DNA of 64,000 nt from Thermococcus stetteri (GTDB lineage: Archaea > Methanobacteriota_B > Thermococci > Thermococcales > Thermococcaceae): the NCBI RefSeq assembly GCF_017873335.1, contig NZ_JAGGKB010000001.1, forward strand, positions 310,001 through 374,000, read 5' to 3'. Below, piece after piece: positions 19,077 to 28,045 of the stretch. The position numbers were made by a program, and so were the translations under genes. Position 1 is the stretch's first letter, and every line of letters starts with the position of its first letter. Under the pieces are notes generated by a model. The model was given only the letters and a program-made list of their open reading frames with translations, searched no databases and was not told the DNA's origin.

Positions 19077-20327
19077 ATGGACTATCGCGAGTTCTTCTCC
19101 CAGTTCAAGCACCTCAGCAAGAAGCGAGGAACAGGAGGGAAGATAAAGGTCTATCCCGAAGACTTCATCGTGATTGAAGAGCCTATACCCTCAATCTTCG
19201 AAGGTAGAAAATATGCCATATTTCTCCTTAAAAAGAGAAACTGGGACACAATGGCGGCCGTGAAGGAAATAGCCAAGCGGGCTGGCATAAGCCACCGAGA
19301 TATAGGCTTCGCCGGGACGAAAGACAGGCACGCCGTGACCTACCAGTACATAAGCGTGCCGGCTGAGGCCAGAAATAGGGTTGAGCAGGTAGAGATAAGG
19401 GACGTCGAGCTCCGCTTTGTCTCATACGGGAGGTTCATCAAGCTCGGCCATCTTCTCGGCAACAGGTTCAGGATAATTGTGAGGGATGTCAGCGAAGATG
19501 CCTTGGATAGGACTAAAGAAATAGTGAGAGAGCTCAGGGAGAAAGGCGGCTTCCCCAACTACTTCGGCTATCAGCGCTTTGGGGAGAGAAGGGTTGTAAA
19601 CCACATAATAGGTAGGTTACTCCTCCAGGGGGACTTTGAAGAGGCGGCAAGGCTCTTCTTAGGGGCATACGATGGTAGTATGGAGGGGGACGAGGCAAGG
19701 AAGAACTTCTGGGAGACCGGGGATGTTGAGAGAGCCCTTGAGGAGTTTCCGGGCTTTCTGAGATACGAGAGGACGCTCCTTCACAGGTATAAAGAGACCG
19801 GGAGCTGGAAGAGGGCCTTCCTCAGCCTCCCGCTCCCAATAATGCGCATATTCATCCACGCCTACCAGAGCTATCTCTTCAACCTATACCTCTCAAGGAG
19901 GATAGAAGAGGGCCTGCCTCTAAACGAACCTCTCGTCGGAGACATAGTGGTGCAGGTCAAAGGGGGAATACCGTACAGAGATAGGACGTACCGCGTAACT
20001 GAGACCAACATTGAGTTCGTCAGGGGAAAAGTGGGGAAGAACCAAGCTATGGTCTCAGGCCCGCTCTTTGGTTTTGCCATGAGGAGGGCAAAGAGCCTTC
20101 CGGGACAACTTGAGGAAGGAATACTCGAAGAGGAGGGCCTAAGCCTTGAAACCTTCAAGAAGCTCCCGAAGCCGATGGCCGAGCCTGGCGGAAGGAGAGA
20201 ACTGCTCCTAAGGCCGATCGGCCTGACCTACGGCTACATCCCTGAGGTCGGGATGTGCTTCCGCTTCTTCCTGCCGAAGGGGACATATGCAACGAGCGTC
20301 CTCAGGGAAATTATGAAGGACCACTGA
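19077..20327 (+). CDS. truD: tRNA pseudouridine synthase D
   Basis: A 416-aa TruD-family enzyme that makes pseudouridine 13 in tRNA. The catalytic Asp is in [17 protein letters not shown], followed by GNRFRI and NYFGYQRFG, all family signatures. The TruD insertion domain accounts for the region around residues 180-300. ATG 19077 is preferred because GGTGAT (19067-19072) sits 4 bases upstream; two earlier in-frame codons overlap that RBS. The gene is divergent from the thermosome and about 50 bases ahead of the phosphatase gene, likely one transcript with pgp and pth2. Confidence 0.95.
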   Translation: MDYREFFSQFKHLSKKRGTGGKIKVYPEDFIVIEEPIPSIFEGRKYAIFLLKKRNWDTMAAVKEIAKRAGISHRDIGFAGTKDRHAVTYQYISVPAEARNRVEQVEIRDVELRFVSYGRFIKLGHLLGNRFRIIVRDVSEDALDRTKEIVRELREKGGFPNYFGYQRFGERRVVNHIIGRLLLQGDFEEAARLFLGAYDGSMEGDEARKNFWETGDVERALEEFPGFLRYERTLLHRYKETGSWKRAFLSLPLPIMRIFIHAYQSYLFNLYLSRRIEEGLPLNEPLVGDIVVQVKGGIPYRDRTYRVTETNIEFVRGKVGKNQAMVSGPLFGFAMRRAKSLPGQLEEGILEEEGLSLETFKKLPKPMAEPGGRRELLLRPIGLTYGYIPEVGMCFRFFLPKGTYATSVLREIMKDH

Positions 20328-20376
20328 TGGGAACCCTTTTATTGGGAGCTTCTCCCTCATTTTCCGGGTGAAAAAG

Positions 20377-21084
20377 ATGAGGATAAAGGCAATATCGGTT
20401 GACATAGACGGTACGATAACCTATCCAGACCGGCGTCTTCACGAGAAAGCCCTTGAGGCGATAAGGCTTGCGGAGAGCCTGGGAGTACCCGTGATGCTGG
20501 TCACTGGGAACACCGTCCAATTCGGCGAGGCTGCAGCGATCCTCATAGGGACGAGCGGTCCCGTTGTGGGGGAAGATGGAGGTGCGCTTTCGATAAAGGA
20601 AGGGAAGCTAAGAAAGAGGGTTTACCTAACCAACATGGACAAGGAGTGGATACTCTGGAGCGAGCTGAAAAAGAGACATCCAGAGGCACTCCTGAGCTTC
20701 TCGATGCCGGAGAGGAAGGCAGGCCTCGTTGTGCTCAGGACAGTTCCTGTGGAAGCCGTGAGGGAGCTTATAAAGGAGCTTGGATTGAACCTCGTGGCAG
20801 TTGATTCGGGCTTTGCAATCCACATAAAGAAGCCCTGGATAAACAAGGGGACGGGGATAGAGAAGGCCTGCGAGTACCTGGGCATCTCACCTAAAGAGGT
20901 CGCCCACATTGGTGACGGGGAAAACGACCTCGACGCTTTCCGCGTCGTCGGCTACCGCGTTGCAGTTGCACAGGCACCGGAAAGCCTCAAGGAAAAAGCG
21001 GACTACGTTACTGGGAAGCCCTACGGAGAAGGCGGGGCTGAGGCCATAGAGCACATCTTGAGAGAGTTTGAATACCTCCAGTGA
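20377..21084 (+). CDS. Phosphoglycolate phosphatase, archaeal HAD type
   Basis: A 235-aa HAD-superfamily phosphatase of the Thermoplasma TA0175 type. Motif I is [11 protein letters not shown], with the nucleophile Asp and the acid/base Asp; motif II is LVTGNT; Lys is in the [13 protein letters not shown] region; motif IV is [12 protein letters not shown]. The C2B cap lies between motifs II and III. It removes phosphate from 2-phosphoglycolate, which could come from DNA repair or from oxygenase activity of RuBisCO. ATG 20377 follows GGGTGA. The stop overlaps the region before pth2, suggesting co-transcription. Confidence 0.9.
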   Translation: MRIKAISVDIDGTITYPDRRLHEKALEAIRLAESLGVPVMLVTGNTVQFGEAAAILIGTSGPVVGEDGGALSIKEGKLRKRVYLTNMDKEWILWSELKKRHPEALLSFSMPERKAGLVVLRTVPVEAVRELIKELGLNLVAVDSGFAIHIKKPWINKGTGIEKACEYLGISPKEVAHIGDGENDLDAFRVVGYRVAVAQAPESLKEKADYVTGKPYGEGGAEAIEHILREFEYLQ

Positions 21085-21104
21085 AAGGGCCGGGGGTGGT
21101 TGCC

Positions 21105-21461
21105 GTGTTTAAGTACAAGCAGGTTATCGTCGCCAGAAAGGATCTCAAGCTCAGCAAGGGGAAGTTTGCAGTCCAGGTCGCTCACGGAGCGGTTACCGCC
21201 GCGATAAAGGCCCAGAAGGAGAAGCCAGAATGGTTCAAGGCCTGGTTCCACGAGGGACAGAAGAAGGTCGTCGTCAAGGCTGAGAACCTGGAAGAGCTCT
21301 TCAGGCTGAAGGCGGAAGCTGAGAAGCTCGGACTCCCAACGGCCCTGATAAAGGACGCGGGGCTGACGGAAATCCCTCCGGGGACCGTAACTGTTCTCGC
21401 TATTGGCCCTGGACCTGAAGAAGTCGTGGACAAGGTGACGGGGCACTTAAAGCTCGTCTAG
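21105..21461 (+). CDS. pth2: Peptidyl-tRNA hydrolase 2
   Basis: A 118-aa Pth2 enzyme that releases peptides from peptidyl-tRNA. Conserved residues include [16 protein letters not shown] at the N-terminus, [16 protein letters not shown] in the middle and [27 protein letters not shown] near the end (read as consecutive short motifs). The start is GTG 21105: GGGGTGG lies 5 bases upstream and the resulting N-terminus [15 protein letters not shown] matches other Pth2 proteins. An in-frame GTG 24 bases earlier lacks an RBS. The stop is TAG, showing TAG works as a terminator here. Confidence 0.96.
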   Translation: MFKYKQVIVARKDLKLSKGKFAVQVAHGAVTAAIKAQKEKPEWFKAWFHEGQKKVVVKAENLEELFRLKAEAEKLGLPTALIKDAGLTEIPPGTVTVLAIGPGPEEVVDKVTGHLKLV

Positions 21462-21513
21462 CCCTACCCACACATTTTTAACCTCTCTTCTGAGATAGGG
21501 GTCGGTGACCGAA

Positions 21514-22539
21514 ATGAGTGAAATTAAACTCGAATGGGAGAAGGCCCTCGAAGAAAAGGACTGCGAGAGGCTCCTTGAGCTCTTTGACGATTACATTGAC
21601 TCAATAGAGGACGAAGAGACTCTTAAGAAGGAGCTTGAACGCCTCAAGGAGGCCGTCATTGAGTGCGAAGATCCCTATGACCTGGCCCACGAGATAGCCC
21701 ATGTTTATTCCCACCTTGGCGACGTTGATGCCGGGATAGAGCTTTACAGGAGGCTCGTCGAGAGGAAAAAGGACGATCCGGAAGAGTACGCGACGGCACT
21801 CTATTACCTGGCAGACGCATACGAGCACTTTGGGATGCCGGAGAAGGCCATAGAGACCTATCAGAAGCTCCTTGAGCACGAGGAAAACGTCCTGAAGAAC
21901 GAGAAGGAGATCGCCCTGACCCTCGCCAACCTCGCGGTGAACTACGACGAGATAGGCGAGACAGAAAAGGCCATAGAGCTCATGGAGAAGGCCAGGGAGG
22001 TATTCGAGAGGCTGAACGAGGAGAAGAACTACCTCATAAGCCTCCTCGACTTGGCCCACTTCAAGTACGAGCTTGGCGAGTACGACGAGGCCGAGGGACT
22101 TATAAAGGAAGTCCTCAGGAACCCGAGGGACGACGAGATAGAGATAAACGCCAAGCTCATAGAGGCCGAGATATGGGCCGAAAGGGGGGACTACGACAAG
22201 GCCTTCAAGGCCCTCCGTGAGGCCCTTGTCAAAGCGATAGACGTGAGCGATGACATCTTTGGAATCGTCTTCGACACCCTGATAGACTTCATCAGCGGAC
22301 TCTTCGATGAGGGCTCCTACGAGACCGTTGCAAGGAACATGGAGAGCTTTGCCGAGCTGTTCGAGGACGATACAGCATACTTCTTCAGGGCCATTGGGGA
22401 GCTTGCTAAGTGGAAGGCAGGGGACGACGAGGCCAAGAAGCGCTTCGACGAGCTCTACGAAAAGGTCGAGAACGAGGAACTGAAAGAGATCCTCGACGAC
22501 TGGAAGAGGCCAAAGCTGACCCTCGGATTGAGCCTCTGA
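21514..22539 (+). CDS. TPR-repeat protein
   Basis: A 341-aa acidic, fully helical protein. Tandem 34-residue helix pairs are visible, for example ATALYYLADAYEHFGMPEKAIETYQKLL, ALTLANLAVNYDEIGETEKAIELMEKA and ISLLDLAHFKYELGEYDEAEGLIKEV, each with the TPR small and aromatic residue spacing. TPR proteins act as binding scaffolds; the partner cannot be told. No signal peptide or membrane span. ATG 21514 follows GGTGACC. It is 52 bases downstream of pth2 and may belong to the same run of genes. Confidence 0.88.
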   Translation: MSEIKLEWEKALEEKDCERLLELFDDYIDSIEDEETLKKELERLKEAVIECEDPYDLAHEIAHVYSHLGDVDAGIELYRRLVERKKDDPEEYATALYYLADAYEHFGMPEKAIETYQKLLEHEENVLKNEKEIALTLANLAVNYDEIGETEKAIELMEKAREVFERLNEEKNYLISLLDLAHFKYELGEYDEAEGLIKEVLRNPRDDEIEINAKLIEAEIWAERGDYDKAFKALREALVKAIDVSDDIFGIVFDTLIDFISGLFDEGSYETVARNMESFAELFEDDTAYFFRAIGELAKWKAGDDEAKKRFDELYEKVENEELKEILDDWKRPKLTLGLSL

Positions 22540-22576
22540 CTTTTCTTTTTCAGCATTTTACCAACGGTGCGTTGAG

Positions 22577-23377
22577 ATGGGAGTTAGGGTCATAAAGAGA
22601 AGGGCCAAGAGCCTATACACCCGCTCCAGGATACCCGGGGTCGGTTGGTCAGTCAACCAGTACGTCGGCTGTGCCTTTGCCTGCTCCTACTGCTACGCCA
22701 AGTTCCTCACGAAGTGGAGGGACTATGGGGAATGGGGGAGAGCTGGGTTGAGATCAAGGTCAACACACCCGAGCTCGCGAGGAAGAGGGTAGAGGGAAGC
22801 GTCGTCATGTCCACAGTCAGCGACCCTTATCAGCCGATAGAGGCCGAGCTGAAGCTTACGAGGCGGGTTCTCCAGTACATGGACAAGAGGAACGAGCTCT
22901 CGATCCTGACGAAGTCGCCGCTCGTCACGAGGGATATAGACCTCTTCAAGCTCTTTGACAGGATAGAGGTGGGGCTGACGATAAACGGGTTTGCCGGAAG
23001 GGAGAAGAGGCTCTTCGAGCCCTTAACCCCAGTGCAGAAGGCCAGGATCAATGCCCTGAAGGAGCTTAAGGAAGCTGGCGAAGACGTACGTTTTCGTAAG
23101 CCCTATAATACCCGAAGTCACAGACGTCTCCTCGATAGTGGAAGAGACGCGTGACTTCGCCGACTACTACTTCTTTGAAGTCCTAAACCTCCGCGCTTCC
23201 GGTAGGGAGTTTCAAAGGCTCCTTCAGGATAAGTACCCGGAGAGCTACAAGGTTCTGACCGAGGATGAGAAGTTCGGGGAGTTCATAGAGAAGCTCAGAG
23301 AGGAGGTCAAAGGCCTTGGGGTGAAAACCGAGGGGATAGAGACGCATAAACGGGGCTGGGAGCTCATTGAGGTATAG
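22577..23377 (+). pseudogene. Radical SAM protein (SPL/Elp3-like), two frameshifts
   Basis: Three frames make one protein of about 265 aa. The first carries the radical SAM cluster motif GCAFACSYCYA (Cys-x3-Cys-x2-Cys) near residue 30, the second the core with SDPYQPIEAELKLTRRVL and ILTKSPLVTRDIDL, and the third the C-terminal part YVFVSPIIPEVTD to the end. This architecture is that of the spore-photoproduct-lyase-like/Rv2578c group. The first shift is repaired if G5 at 22734-22738 is read as G6 (giving WGESWVEIKV). The second, near 23078-23083, needs one base removed or two added. Sequence error or recent decay are both possible. The substrate is unknown. Confidence 0.75.
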
Positions 23378-23392
23378 CAGTCCAGTTGGCAC

Positions 23393-23836
23393 CTATGCTC
23401 GCTTATCCAGGTTTTCAACCTTCGCCTTCTCGACGTTGCACCCCGCCAACTGGAGGGAAGCGATGACCCTTCTGGCTTCTTCTTCGGTTATCCTGCCCTC
23501 CTCAACGGCCTTCTCGAGGAGGTAGAGGGTAGTGAAGCACTGGGCCGGGAGAAGCGGGTTCCTGGTTAGGGCGTAGCTCTGCTCCCTCTTGTACATGAAG
23601 TGCCAGTCGAGCTGGGCCAGAATTATAAACCCAGCTATTGCCAGGGCGTAGGCTATGCCAACGAACTCCCTGAAGGAGAAGGCCTTCGCTATCCATGGAA
23701 CCGAATAGAGCTCCTTGACGAAAACGAAGAGTATCATGAAGCTGTTGGCGATGCTGAGGTAGCTCGCCGCCCTCGTTATCTTCAGCTTCCACAAAACTAA
23801 CAAGTCCCTCGTCCGTACGAGCCTTCGGATGTCCAT
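23393..23836 (-). CDS. Membrane protein, Thermococcales-type, function unknown
   Basis: I do not recognise the family. The 147-aa protein has two hydrophobic segments (about residues 25-42 and 55-77, with AYALAIAGFIILAQL), then a soluble C-terminal tail with a helix-turn-helix-like pair of amphipathic helices (KAVEEGRITEEEARRVIASL). ATG 23836 follows GGGTGAG. It converges on the broken radical SAM gene and lies just downstream of the minus-strand gene 23878-24546, with which it may be transcribed. Confidence 0.65.
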   Translation of the reverse strand: MDIRRLVRTRDLLVLWKLKITRAASYLSIANSFMILFVFVKELYSVPWIAKAFSFREFVGIAYALAIAGFIILAQLDWHFMYKREQSYALTRNPLLPAQCFTTLYLLEKAVEEGRITEEEARRVIASLQLAGCNVEKAKVENLDKRA

Positions 23837-23877
23837 ATTCTCACCCAGAGAAAATTGAAAAAACTGCTTAAAGCCGT

Positions 23878-24546
23878 TCAGTCGAGCATGGCCAATATCT
23901 TATCCACCTCGTTGGACACCTCCACGTCAAAGAGATGTATCGTAGGCAGGAGCCACCAGAGGCTGTACTGGTGGGCTTTGTCTTCCTCGCCGAAGTACTG
24001 GAAGACGAACCTTCCGAAGCCTGTCATATCTCTGTGGATGTCCCGGACTGCCCTCAGAACCCTCCTAACCTTCGGCGGGTACTCCTCGTAGGGAAGCGGC
24101 AGGCTCTTGACGAAGACCCTGTCCTTGAAGAAGTCCGTCGTTAAGCCGACGCTACCAACGTGCTTCTCGAGCTGGTTGAACTTCTTCTCAGTCCAGAAGC
24201 GGTGGAGTATGAGCCTCGGATCCTCCTTTGCCAACGGGAAGTTGCCTTCCTCGGTATCGAGCCAGAACTCAAGGTAGGGCTAGCCCTTCTCGATGATTAT
24301 CCTTGCTAGTAGCCTCGCATCCCTGGGAATCTCGCTCTGGGTCTCGCTGATGTAATACTCTCTGCCGTTCTCCCTGTAGGTCTCGCCCTCTTCCCTTGTG
24401 CCTGCCTTTGAGACGAAGTAAGCTTCTCTGCCGTCTATAGTCCCGAGGTGAAGGTCGTAGCCCCAGGCCTTGAGATCCTTAAACTTGAACCTCCTCTCCG
24501 CGGGCACAATGCCAGTATTCTCGACTATGTAGTAGCCCTCGAGCAT
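23878..24546 (-). pseudogene. Conserved-looking hypothetical protein with an in-frame TAG
   Basis: Two open frames of 88 and 133 residues lie in the same frame and are separated only by a TAG at 24282-24280 (sequence ...IIIEKG, TAG, PYLEFWL...). Without the stop the protein is about 222 aa, rich in aromatic and charged residues, with no membrane span or signal peptide. ATG 24546 follows GGGTGAG. The codon pattern and charge balance stay the same on both sides, so the downstream half was under selection until recently. GAG or AAG to TAG would be a single change. Family unknown to me. Confidence 0.65.
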
Positions 24547-24582
24547 TTTTCTCACCCAAAGTTAATAAAGGAGTGAAAGCTT

Positions 24583-25011
24583 TTAAAGGTTTTCGTCCTC
24601 GATGAGGAGCTCAATCACGGCAACCTGTCCAGGATTCTTCAGAAGCTCGACTATGCGCCTGTCCACGTCTTTGGCGGCCTTGTTGGCCCTTATAGCGAGC
24701 GTCCTTGCATCTATGTAAGTGCTCTTCCTGACGACCATGGATACATCATGGTCAAGAATAAGCTCGGGACTCCCCCACGCAACGACCTCATCCACGAGGT
24801 CGCCAACCTTTATCCTTATCAGGATTTTCTTACCCTCCCTAAGGGCATTTTTGAACTCATCACTGAGGTCGTTGATTGCTTTGTCTGCCCCAATGCATAT
24901 TATGCAGTCTCCTCTTGGCGTCAGAAAGTCCTCTTTGGTGAATTCGAGGGTTGAGCGGTGCGTGGCCCTGACGTTCTCGTGACCGCGGCAGTGAATCACT
25001 TCCCTCAACAT
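24583..25011 (-). CDS. DUF371 family protein
   Basis: A 142-aa protein of the archaeal DUF371 family. Characteristic segments are HCRGHENVRATHRSTLEFTK at the start, PRGDCIICIGADKA, and later IDARTLAIRANKAAKDVDR. No enzymatic role is known. ATG 25011 is used because GGGAG precedes it and the family starts there; an upstream TTG is possible. The gene points away from rps17e, with which it shares a 125-base divergent promoter region. Confidence 0.85.
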   Translation of the reverse strand: MLREVIHCRGHENVRATHRSTLEFTKEDFLTPRGDCIICIGADKAINDLSDEFKNALREGKKILIRIKVGDLVDEVVAWGSPELILDHDVSMVVRKSTYIDARTLAIRANKAAKDVDRRIVELLKNPGQVAVIELLIEDENL

Positions 25012-25136
25012 GGTCTCCCGTTTCAAAGGGCGGTTAATAACGTTTGCTTCTTTGGAGAACCAACCGGACGGGAAAACCTTTAAAAGGACACTCCTGATTT
25101 TGGTTACGGCTGAAGATTATCCGAGGGGTGGTGAGA

Positions 25137-25340
25137 ATGGGAAACATCAAGCAGACGTTCATTAAGAGGACTGCCCGTGAGCTCTTTGACAGGTACCCTG
25201 ACAAGTTCACCAGGGACTTCGAGCACAACAAGAAGATGGTGGCCGAGCTCACCAACGTTACCAGCAAGACCATAAGGAACAGGATCGCCGGCTACATAAC
25301 GAGGCTTGTCAGGATGAAGGAGGAGGGCAAGATACTCTAA
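25137..25340 (+). CDS. rps17e: 30S ribosomal protein S17e
   Basis: A 67-aa small-subunit ribosomal protein found in archaea and eukaryotes only. The sequence [20 protein letters not shown] and the later [29 protein letters not shown] block are diagnostic. ATG 25137 follows GGGGTGGTG. A TATA-like CCTTTAAAAG lies near 25077. It is a single-gene unit here. Confidence 0.97.
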
Positions 25341-25376
25341 ACGCCCTCTTTTCCAGCTTTCTCCCTTAACGACTTC

Positions 25377-25973
25377 CTAAAAGCCCTCAAGGTCTTCCAA
25401 TATCTTCTTCGGGAGCCTTGGCCCGAGCTCTCTCAGCAACTTTTCGAACTCTTCCTCGTTTTCCTGGGCGACCCTTCTCATAAGGTTCTCTATGTAGGTC
25501 TCAACCAGCAGGCGAACCTCCTCAAGCTCCTGCTTCATCCTCATGGCCTCGTCAATACGCCTCTGCACCTCCTCAAGGAACTGAACCAGCTCGTCAACCT
25601 TAGTCTCAATCGGCTCCGTGGACTTTATCAGCTCCCTGGCCTGCCGGTACTCGGCCGTCGCCCTCGGCCTCTTCGGTTCGTATATGTCTGTACCGAATGT
25701 GTACGGAGTTAGCAGTACTTCAAGTCTAAAGCCGCGCTTTATCGTGTAGTATTTTCTGGGCCTCCCTCGCGGTATCTTTTCTGTCCTTCCCTCGATCAGG
25801 CCCGCACTCTCAAGTATCCTCAAGTGCTCCAGCACTGCCTTCTGGCCAACACCAAGCTCCTGGCTCAGCTCGCTGACGAAGTATGGCCGCTTGGTGAGCA
25901 GGAGAAGTATCCTCCTCCTCGTCTCGTTACCCAGGATATCAAGTAGTCTCCCAAGCTCTTTATTTGACTCCAT
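25377..25973 (-). CDS. ArsR-like HTH transcriptional regulator with C-terminal coiled coil
   Basis: A 198-aa regulator. Residues 5-75 form a winged helix: LLDILGNETRRRILLLLTKRPYFVSELSQELGVGQKAVLEHLRILE (helices 1-3) and the wing RTEKIPRGRPRKYYTI. Residues 110-198 are predicted long helices rich in Glu and Arg, likely a dimerising coiled coil. No metal-binding cysteines are seen, so it is not a classic arsenic/metal sensor. A perfect 15-base palindrome (25992-26006) lies between its TATA box and its start, which suggests self-repression. ATG 25973 follows GGGGGTGAG. Target genes elsewhere are unknown. Confidence 0.88.
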   Translation of the reverse strand: MESNKELGRLLDILGNETRRRILLLLTKRPYFVSELSQELGVGQKAVLEHLRILESAGLIEGRTEKIPRGRPRKYYTIKRGFRLEVLLTPYTFGTDIYEPKRPRATAEYRQARELIKSTEPIETKVDELVQFLEEVQRRIDEAMRMKQELEEVRLLVETYIENLMRRVAQENEEEFEKLLRELGPRLPKKILEDLEGF

Positions 25974-25991
25974 AGCTCTCACCCCCTTTCT

Positions 25992-26022
25992 CTAACTTGA
26001 AGTTAGTAAAAAGTATTTAAAC
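25992..26022 (-). promoter_or_regulatory. Promoter and palindromic operator of the ArsR-like gene
   Basis: CTAACTT (25992-25998), G, AAGTTAG (26000-26006) is a perfect inverted repeat. A minus-strand TATA box GGTTTAAATAC (26022-26012) precedes it, so the palindrome covers the predicted transcript start. A bound dimer there would block RNA polymerase. Confidence 0.7.
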
Positions 26023-26115
26023 CTTTTTCGGTCTGGGTCAGTGGTAACGCCAAACATACATGCAAATAGAAGGCAAGAATAAAAGGGGCGAAACAAATAC
26101 TCAGCCAACCCAGGC

Positions 26116-27450
26116 TCAGATAGGCGTAACGTGGCCCCACTTTTCTAAAGCCCTTGCGAGCTCCCTGTGGGTCTTCGCGTACTCGTCGAGCGGTATTCCC
26201 TGCATTATAGCATCTATAGCCTGCCTGACGGCTCTTGCACCGGCGGCAGGCCCGTCGGGGTGGCCGAGGGTTCCACCGCCGAGCTGTAAAACGATGTCCT
26301 TTCCGAGAGCTTCTATGACAGGCTGAATGTTGCCCGGATGCAGTCCGCCGGAGCTCGTTGGGAAAGCGGCCTTTATGTGGTAGAACTTTTGCTCAAGGTG
26401 GAAGACGTCGTTCTCATCGGGAACGTAGTGCTCCTCTGTAATGATCCTCTTGTACTGGATTACCTCCCACCTGCTTCCCTCGAGCTTTCCTGCCCCGGCA
26501 GTTCCAACGTGGAGCTGGTCAACACCGATAACCCTCGCGAGCTTGGCTAGGACGAACATCGAAATGCCGTGCATCGGGTTCCTGTCGAAGGCCGCATGCA
26601 TAGCCCTGTGGGCGTGGAGGGCTATGCCGTAGTCCTCGGCAAGCTCCCTGATGTAGTCGAGAACACCCCAGCCAAGCACCACTATGTCGATCATCGCATG
26701 GGGAACGCCATAGTCGGCGAGTATTTCAAGCCTCTGCTCCATTTCAAGGAGAGGCGCTGTTATGTTGGCGAACCAAGTCTTCTTCTCACCAGTCTCGTTC
26801 TCGGCCTTCTCCATTGCCTTCGTTACGACCTCAACGCGCTTCTCAAACCTGTTATACCATGGACCGGTAAGGTTCTCATCGTCCTTGAGGTAGTCGGCAC
26901 CGCCCGTGTAGAGATCGAGGGCAAGCTTGTAGAGCTCCTCAGGAGAGTAACCAACCTTAGGCTTCGGAACGACACCGTAGAGAGGCCTGTCGTAGATTTC
27001 GAGCTTCTTCCTGACGCCCTCTATACCAAAAGCCGGGCCGGGGTAGTCCCTCAGGAACTTCTCGGGCAGGTATATGTCCTCGAGGCGGAGCCAATCAACG
27101 CGCTTCATACCGAAGATGTTGCCTGCTACACTTGCGAGGAAGCCGGGCATGTTGCCCTCCTCGAAGATGTGCTCCGGATATGCTATCCTGACTATCCAGC
27201 TTCCGTCGCCCATGTCCGTGAAGTGGTAGGCCTTGGCCGACATGTCGGCCCATCTCTCCTGCTCGTACCAGGGATAGAGGGTCGTCCAGGTTCCGGTAGA
27301 GCTCTCGGCGGCAACTGCACCGGCCGCCTGCTCAATGGTGTAGCCCTCTGCCGGGGTTATGCGGAACACGGCTATGACATCCCTCTTCCTGTTGGGCTCA
27401 TAGCTCTTGTCCACATAGTAGTCGTATATCTTATCAAACTTCTCAACCAT
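26116..27450 (-). CDS. rbcL: Ribulose-1,5-bisphosphate carboxylase, form III
   Basis: A 444-aa archaeal RuBisCO. It turns ribulose 1,5-bisphosphate plus CO2 into two 3-phosphoglycerate, in nucleotide salvage rather than a Calvin cycle. Catalytic residues sit where expected: Lys163 in GVVPKPKVG, carbamylated Lys189 with Asp191-Glu192 in YLKDDEN, His281 in LHAHRAMH, and loop-6 Lys322 in VGTAGAGKLEGSRW. The N-terminal domain occupies about 1-135, the TIM barrel the rest. ATG 27450 follows GGGGGTG and gives the same length as the T. kodakarensis decameric enzyme. Its partner R15P isomerase lies at 5939-6907; no AMP phosphorylase or phosphoribulokinase is in view. Confidence 0.97.
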   Translation of the reverse strand: MVEKFDKIYDYYVDKSYEPNRKRDVIAVFRITPAEGYTIEQAAGAVAAESSTGTWTTLYPWYEQERWADMSAKAYHFTDMGDGSWIVRIAYPEHIFEEGNMPGFLASVAGNIFGMKRVDWLRLEDIYLPEKFLRDYPGPAFGIEGVRKKLEIYDRPLYGVVPKPKVGYSPEELYKLALDLYTGGADYLKDDENLTGPWYNRFEKRVEVVTKAMEKAENETGEKKTWFANITAPLLEMEQRLEILADYGVPHAMIDIVVLGWGVLDYIRELAEDYGIALHAHRAMHAAFDRNPMHGISMFVLAKLARVIGVDQLHVGTAGAGKLEGSRWEVIQYKRIITEEHYVPDENDVFHLEQKFYHIKAAFPTSSGGLHPGNIQPVIEALGKDIVLQLGGGTLGHPDGPAAGARAVRQAIDAIMQGIPLDEYAKTHRELARALEKWGHVTPI

Positions 27451-27549
27451 GTTTTTCACCCCCAGGTAAATTTAATGTCACATTGGCACAGCTAAAAAGT
27501 TTTCTGGACAGATTTGCCCATCCAAGTACACATCTTTGGAGGAGTGATT

Positions 27550-27633
27550 ATGAGTAACAGAGCACTACAAGAACTTTTTCAGTACGTTAGAGCGTCCTCG
27601 ATGCCCCTTCTGATAACGGTTAAAAACTCTTAG
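27550..27633 (+). CDS. 27-aa ORF, gene remnant or micropeptide
   Basis: ATG 27550 follows GGAGGAGTGATT, a good ribosome binding site, and encodes a short amphipathic peptide (contains RALQELFQYVRASSMPLLIT) before TAG at 27631. The sequence resembles the first helix of a larger protein rather than a complete one, so it may be a truncated remnant. No clear TATA box precedes it. Low certainty. Confidence 0.3.
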   Translation: MSNRALQELFQYVRASSMPLLITVKNS

Positions 27634-27733
27634 TTTTTAGTCCTACATGCCAGTGGACTTCCCAAGCTCAAGTTCTAACCATCCCACCTAAAACTGCCAG
27701 AAAACTGGCCCCACAACTGTCCTTTTCCGAAAG

Positions 27734-27746
27734 GTTTATATAGACC
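27734..27746 (+). promoter_or_regulatory. Histone gene promoter
   Basis: CCGAAAGGTTTATATAGACC contains a BRE (CGAAAG) and an excellent TATA box (TTTATATA), about 65 bases before the histone ATG; GGAGGTG follows as a strong RBS. High expression is expected. Confidence 0.75.
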
Positions 27747-27802
27747 TTTGCTTCTAATTTAGAACGCAGAAACCTGCAAACAACAAGAAGGAGGTGTTGT
27801 GA

Positions 27803-28006
27803 ATGGCCGAGCTTCCGATTGCCCCGGTTGACAGGCTTATAAGGAAGGCCGGCGCCGCCCGCGTCAGCGAGGAGGCCGCCAAGGTTCTCGCCGAGCACCT
27901 TGAGGAGAAGGCCATCGAGATCGCCAAGAAGGCCGTCGCCCTTGCCCAGCACGCTGGCAGGAAGACCGTCAAGGCCGAGGACATAAAGCTCGCCATCAAG
28001 AGCTGA
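27803..28006 (+). CDS. Archaeal histone
   Basis: A 67-aa HMfB-type histone that wraps DNA as dimers and longer stacks. The three-helix histone fold is complete: [22 protein letters not shown], the long central helix [25 protein letters not shown] and [14 protein letters not shown]. The DNA-contacting Arg in the first helix and loop (RKAGAARVS) and the RKTVKAEDI loop are conserved. Start ATG 27803? The RBS GGAGGTG (27790-27796) sits 6 bases upstream, confirming it. By position beside rbcL it corresponds, from memory, to HpkB of T. kodakarensis. Confidence 0.97.
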   Translation: MAELPIAPVDRLIRKAGAARVSEEAAKVLAEHLEEKAIEIAKKAVALAQHAGRKTVKAEDIKLAIKS

Positions 28007-28045
28007 TGGCGCTTTTTGTCCTTTGCTTTTCATAACTTTTCTAAA

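Larger units (their letters stand above)
27451..27802. other. Intergenic region between rbcL and histone gene
   Basis: These 352 bases hold the minus-strand rbcL promoter (TATA-like ACTTTTTAGC around 27493-27502), a 27-codon plus-strand frame (27550-27633) and the histone promoter. The rest is AT-rich; I see no further gene or repeat. Confidence 0.6.

Noticed and set aside
25099-25122. Two CTGA sequences 12 bases apart before rps17e, suggesting a C/D RNA
   Set aside because: No box C or C' in the required positions.
26569-27495. 308-codon plus-strand frame opposite rbcL
   Set aside because: Antisense shadow of RuBisCO; the catalytic residues on the other strand show which is real.
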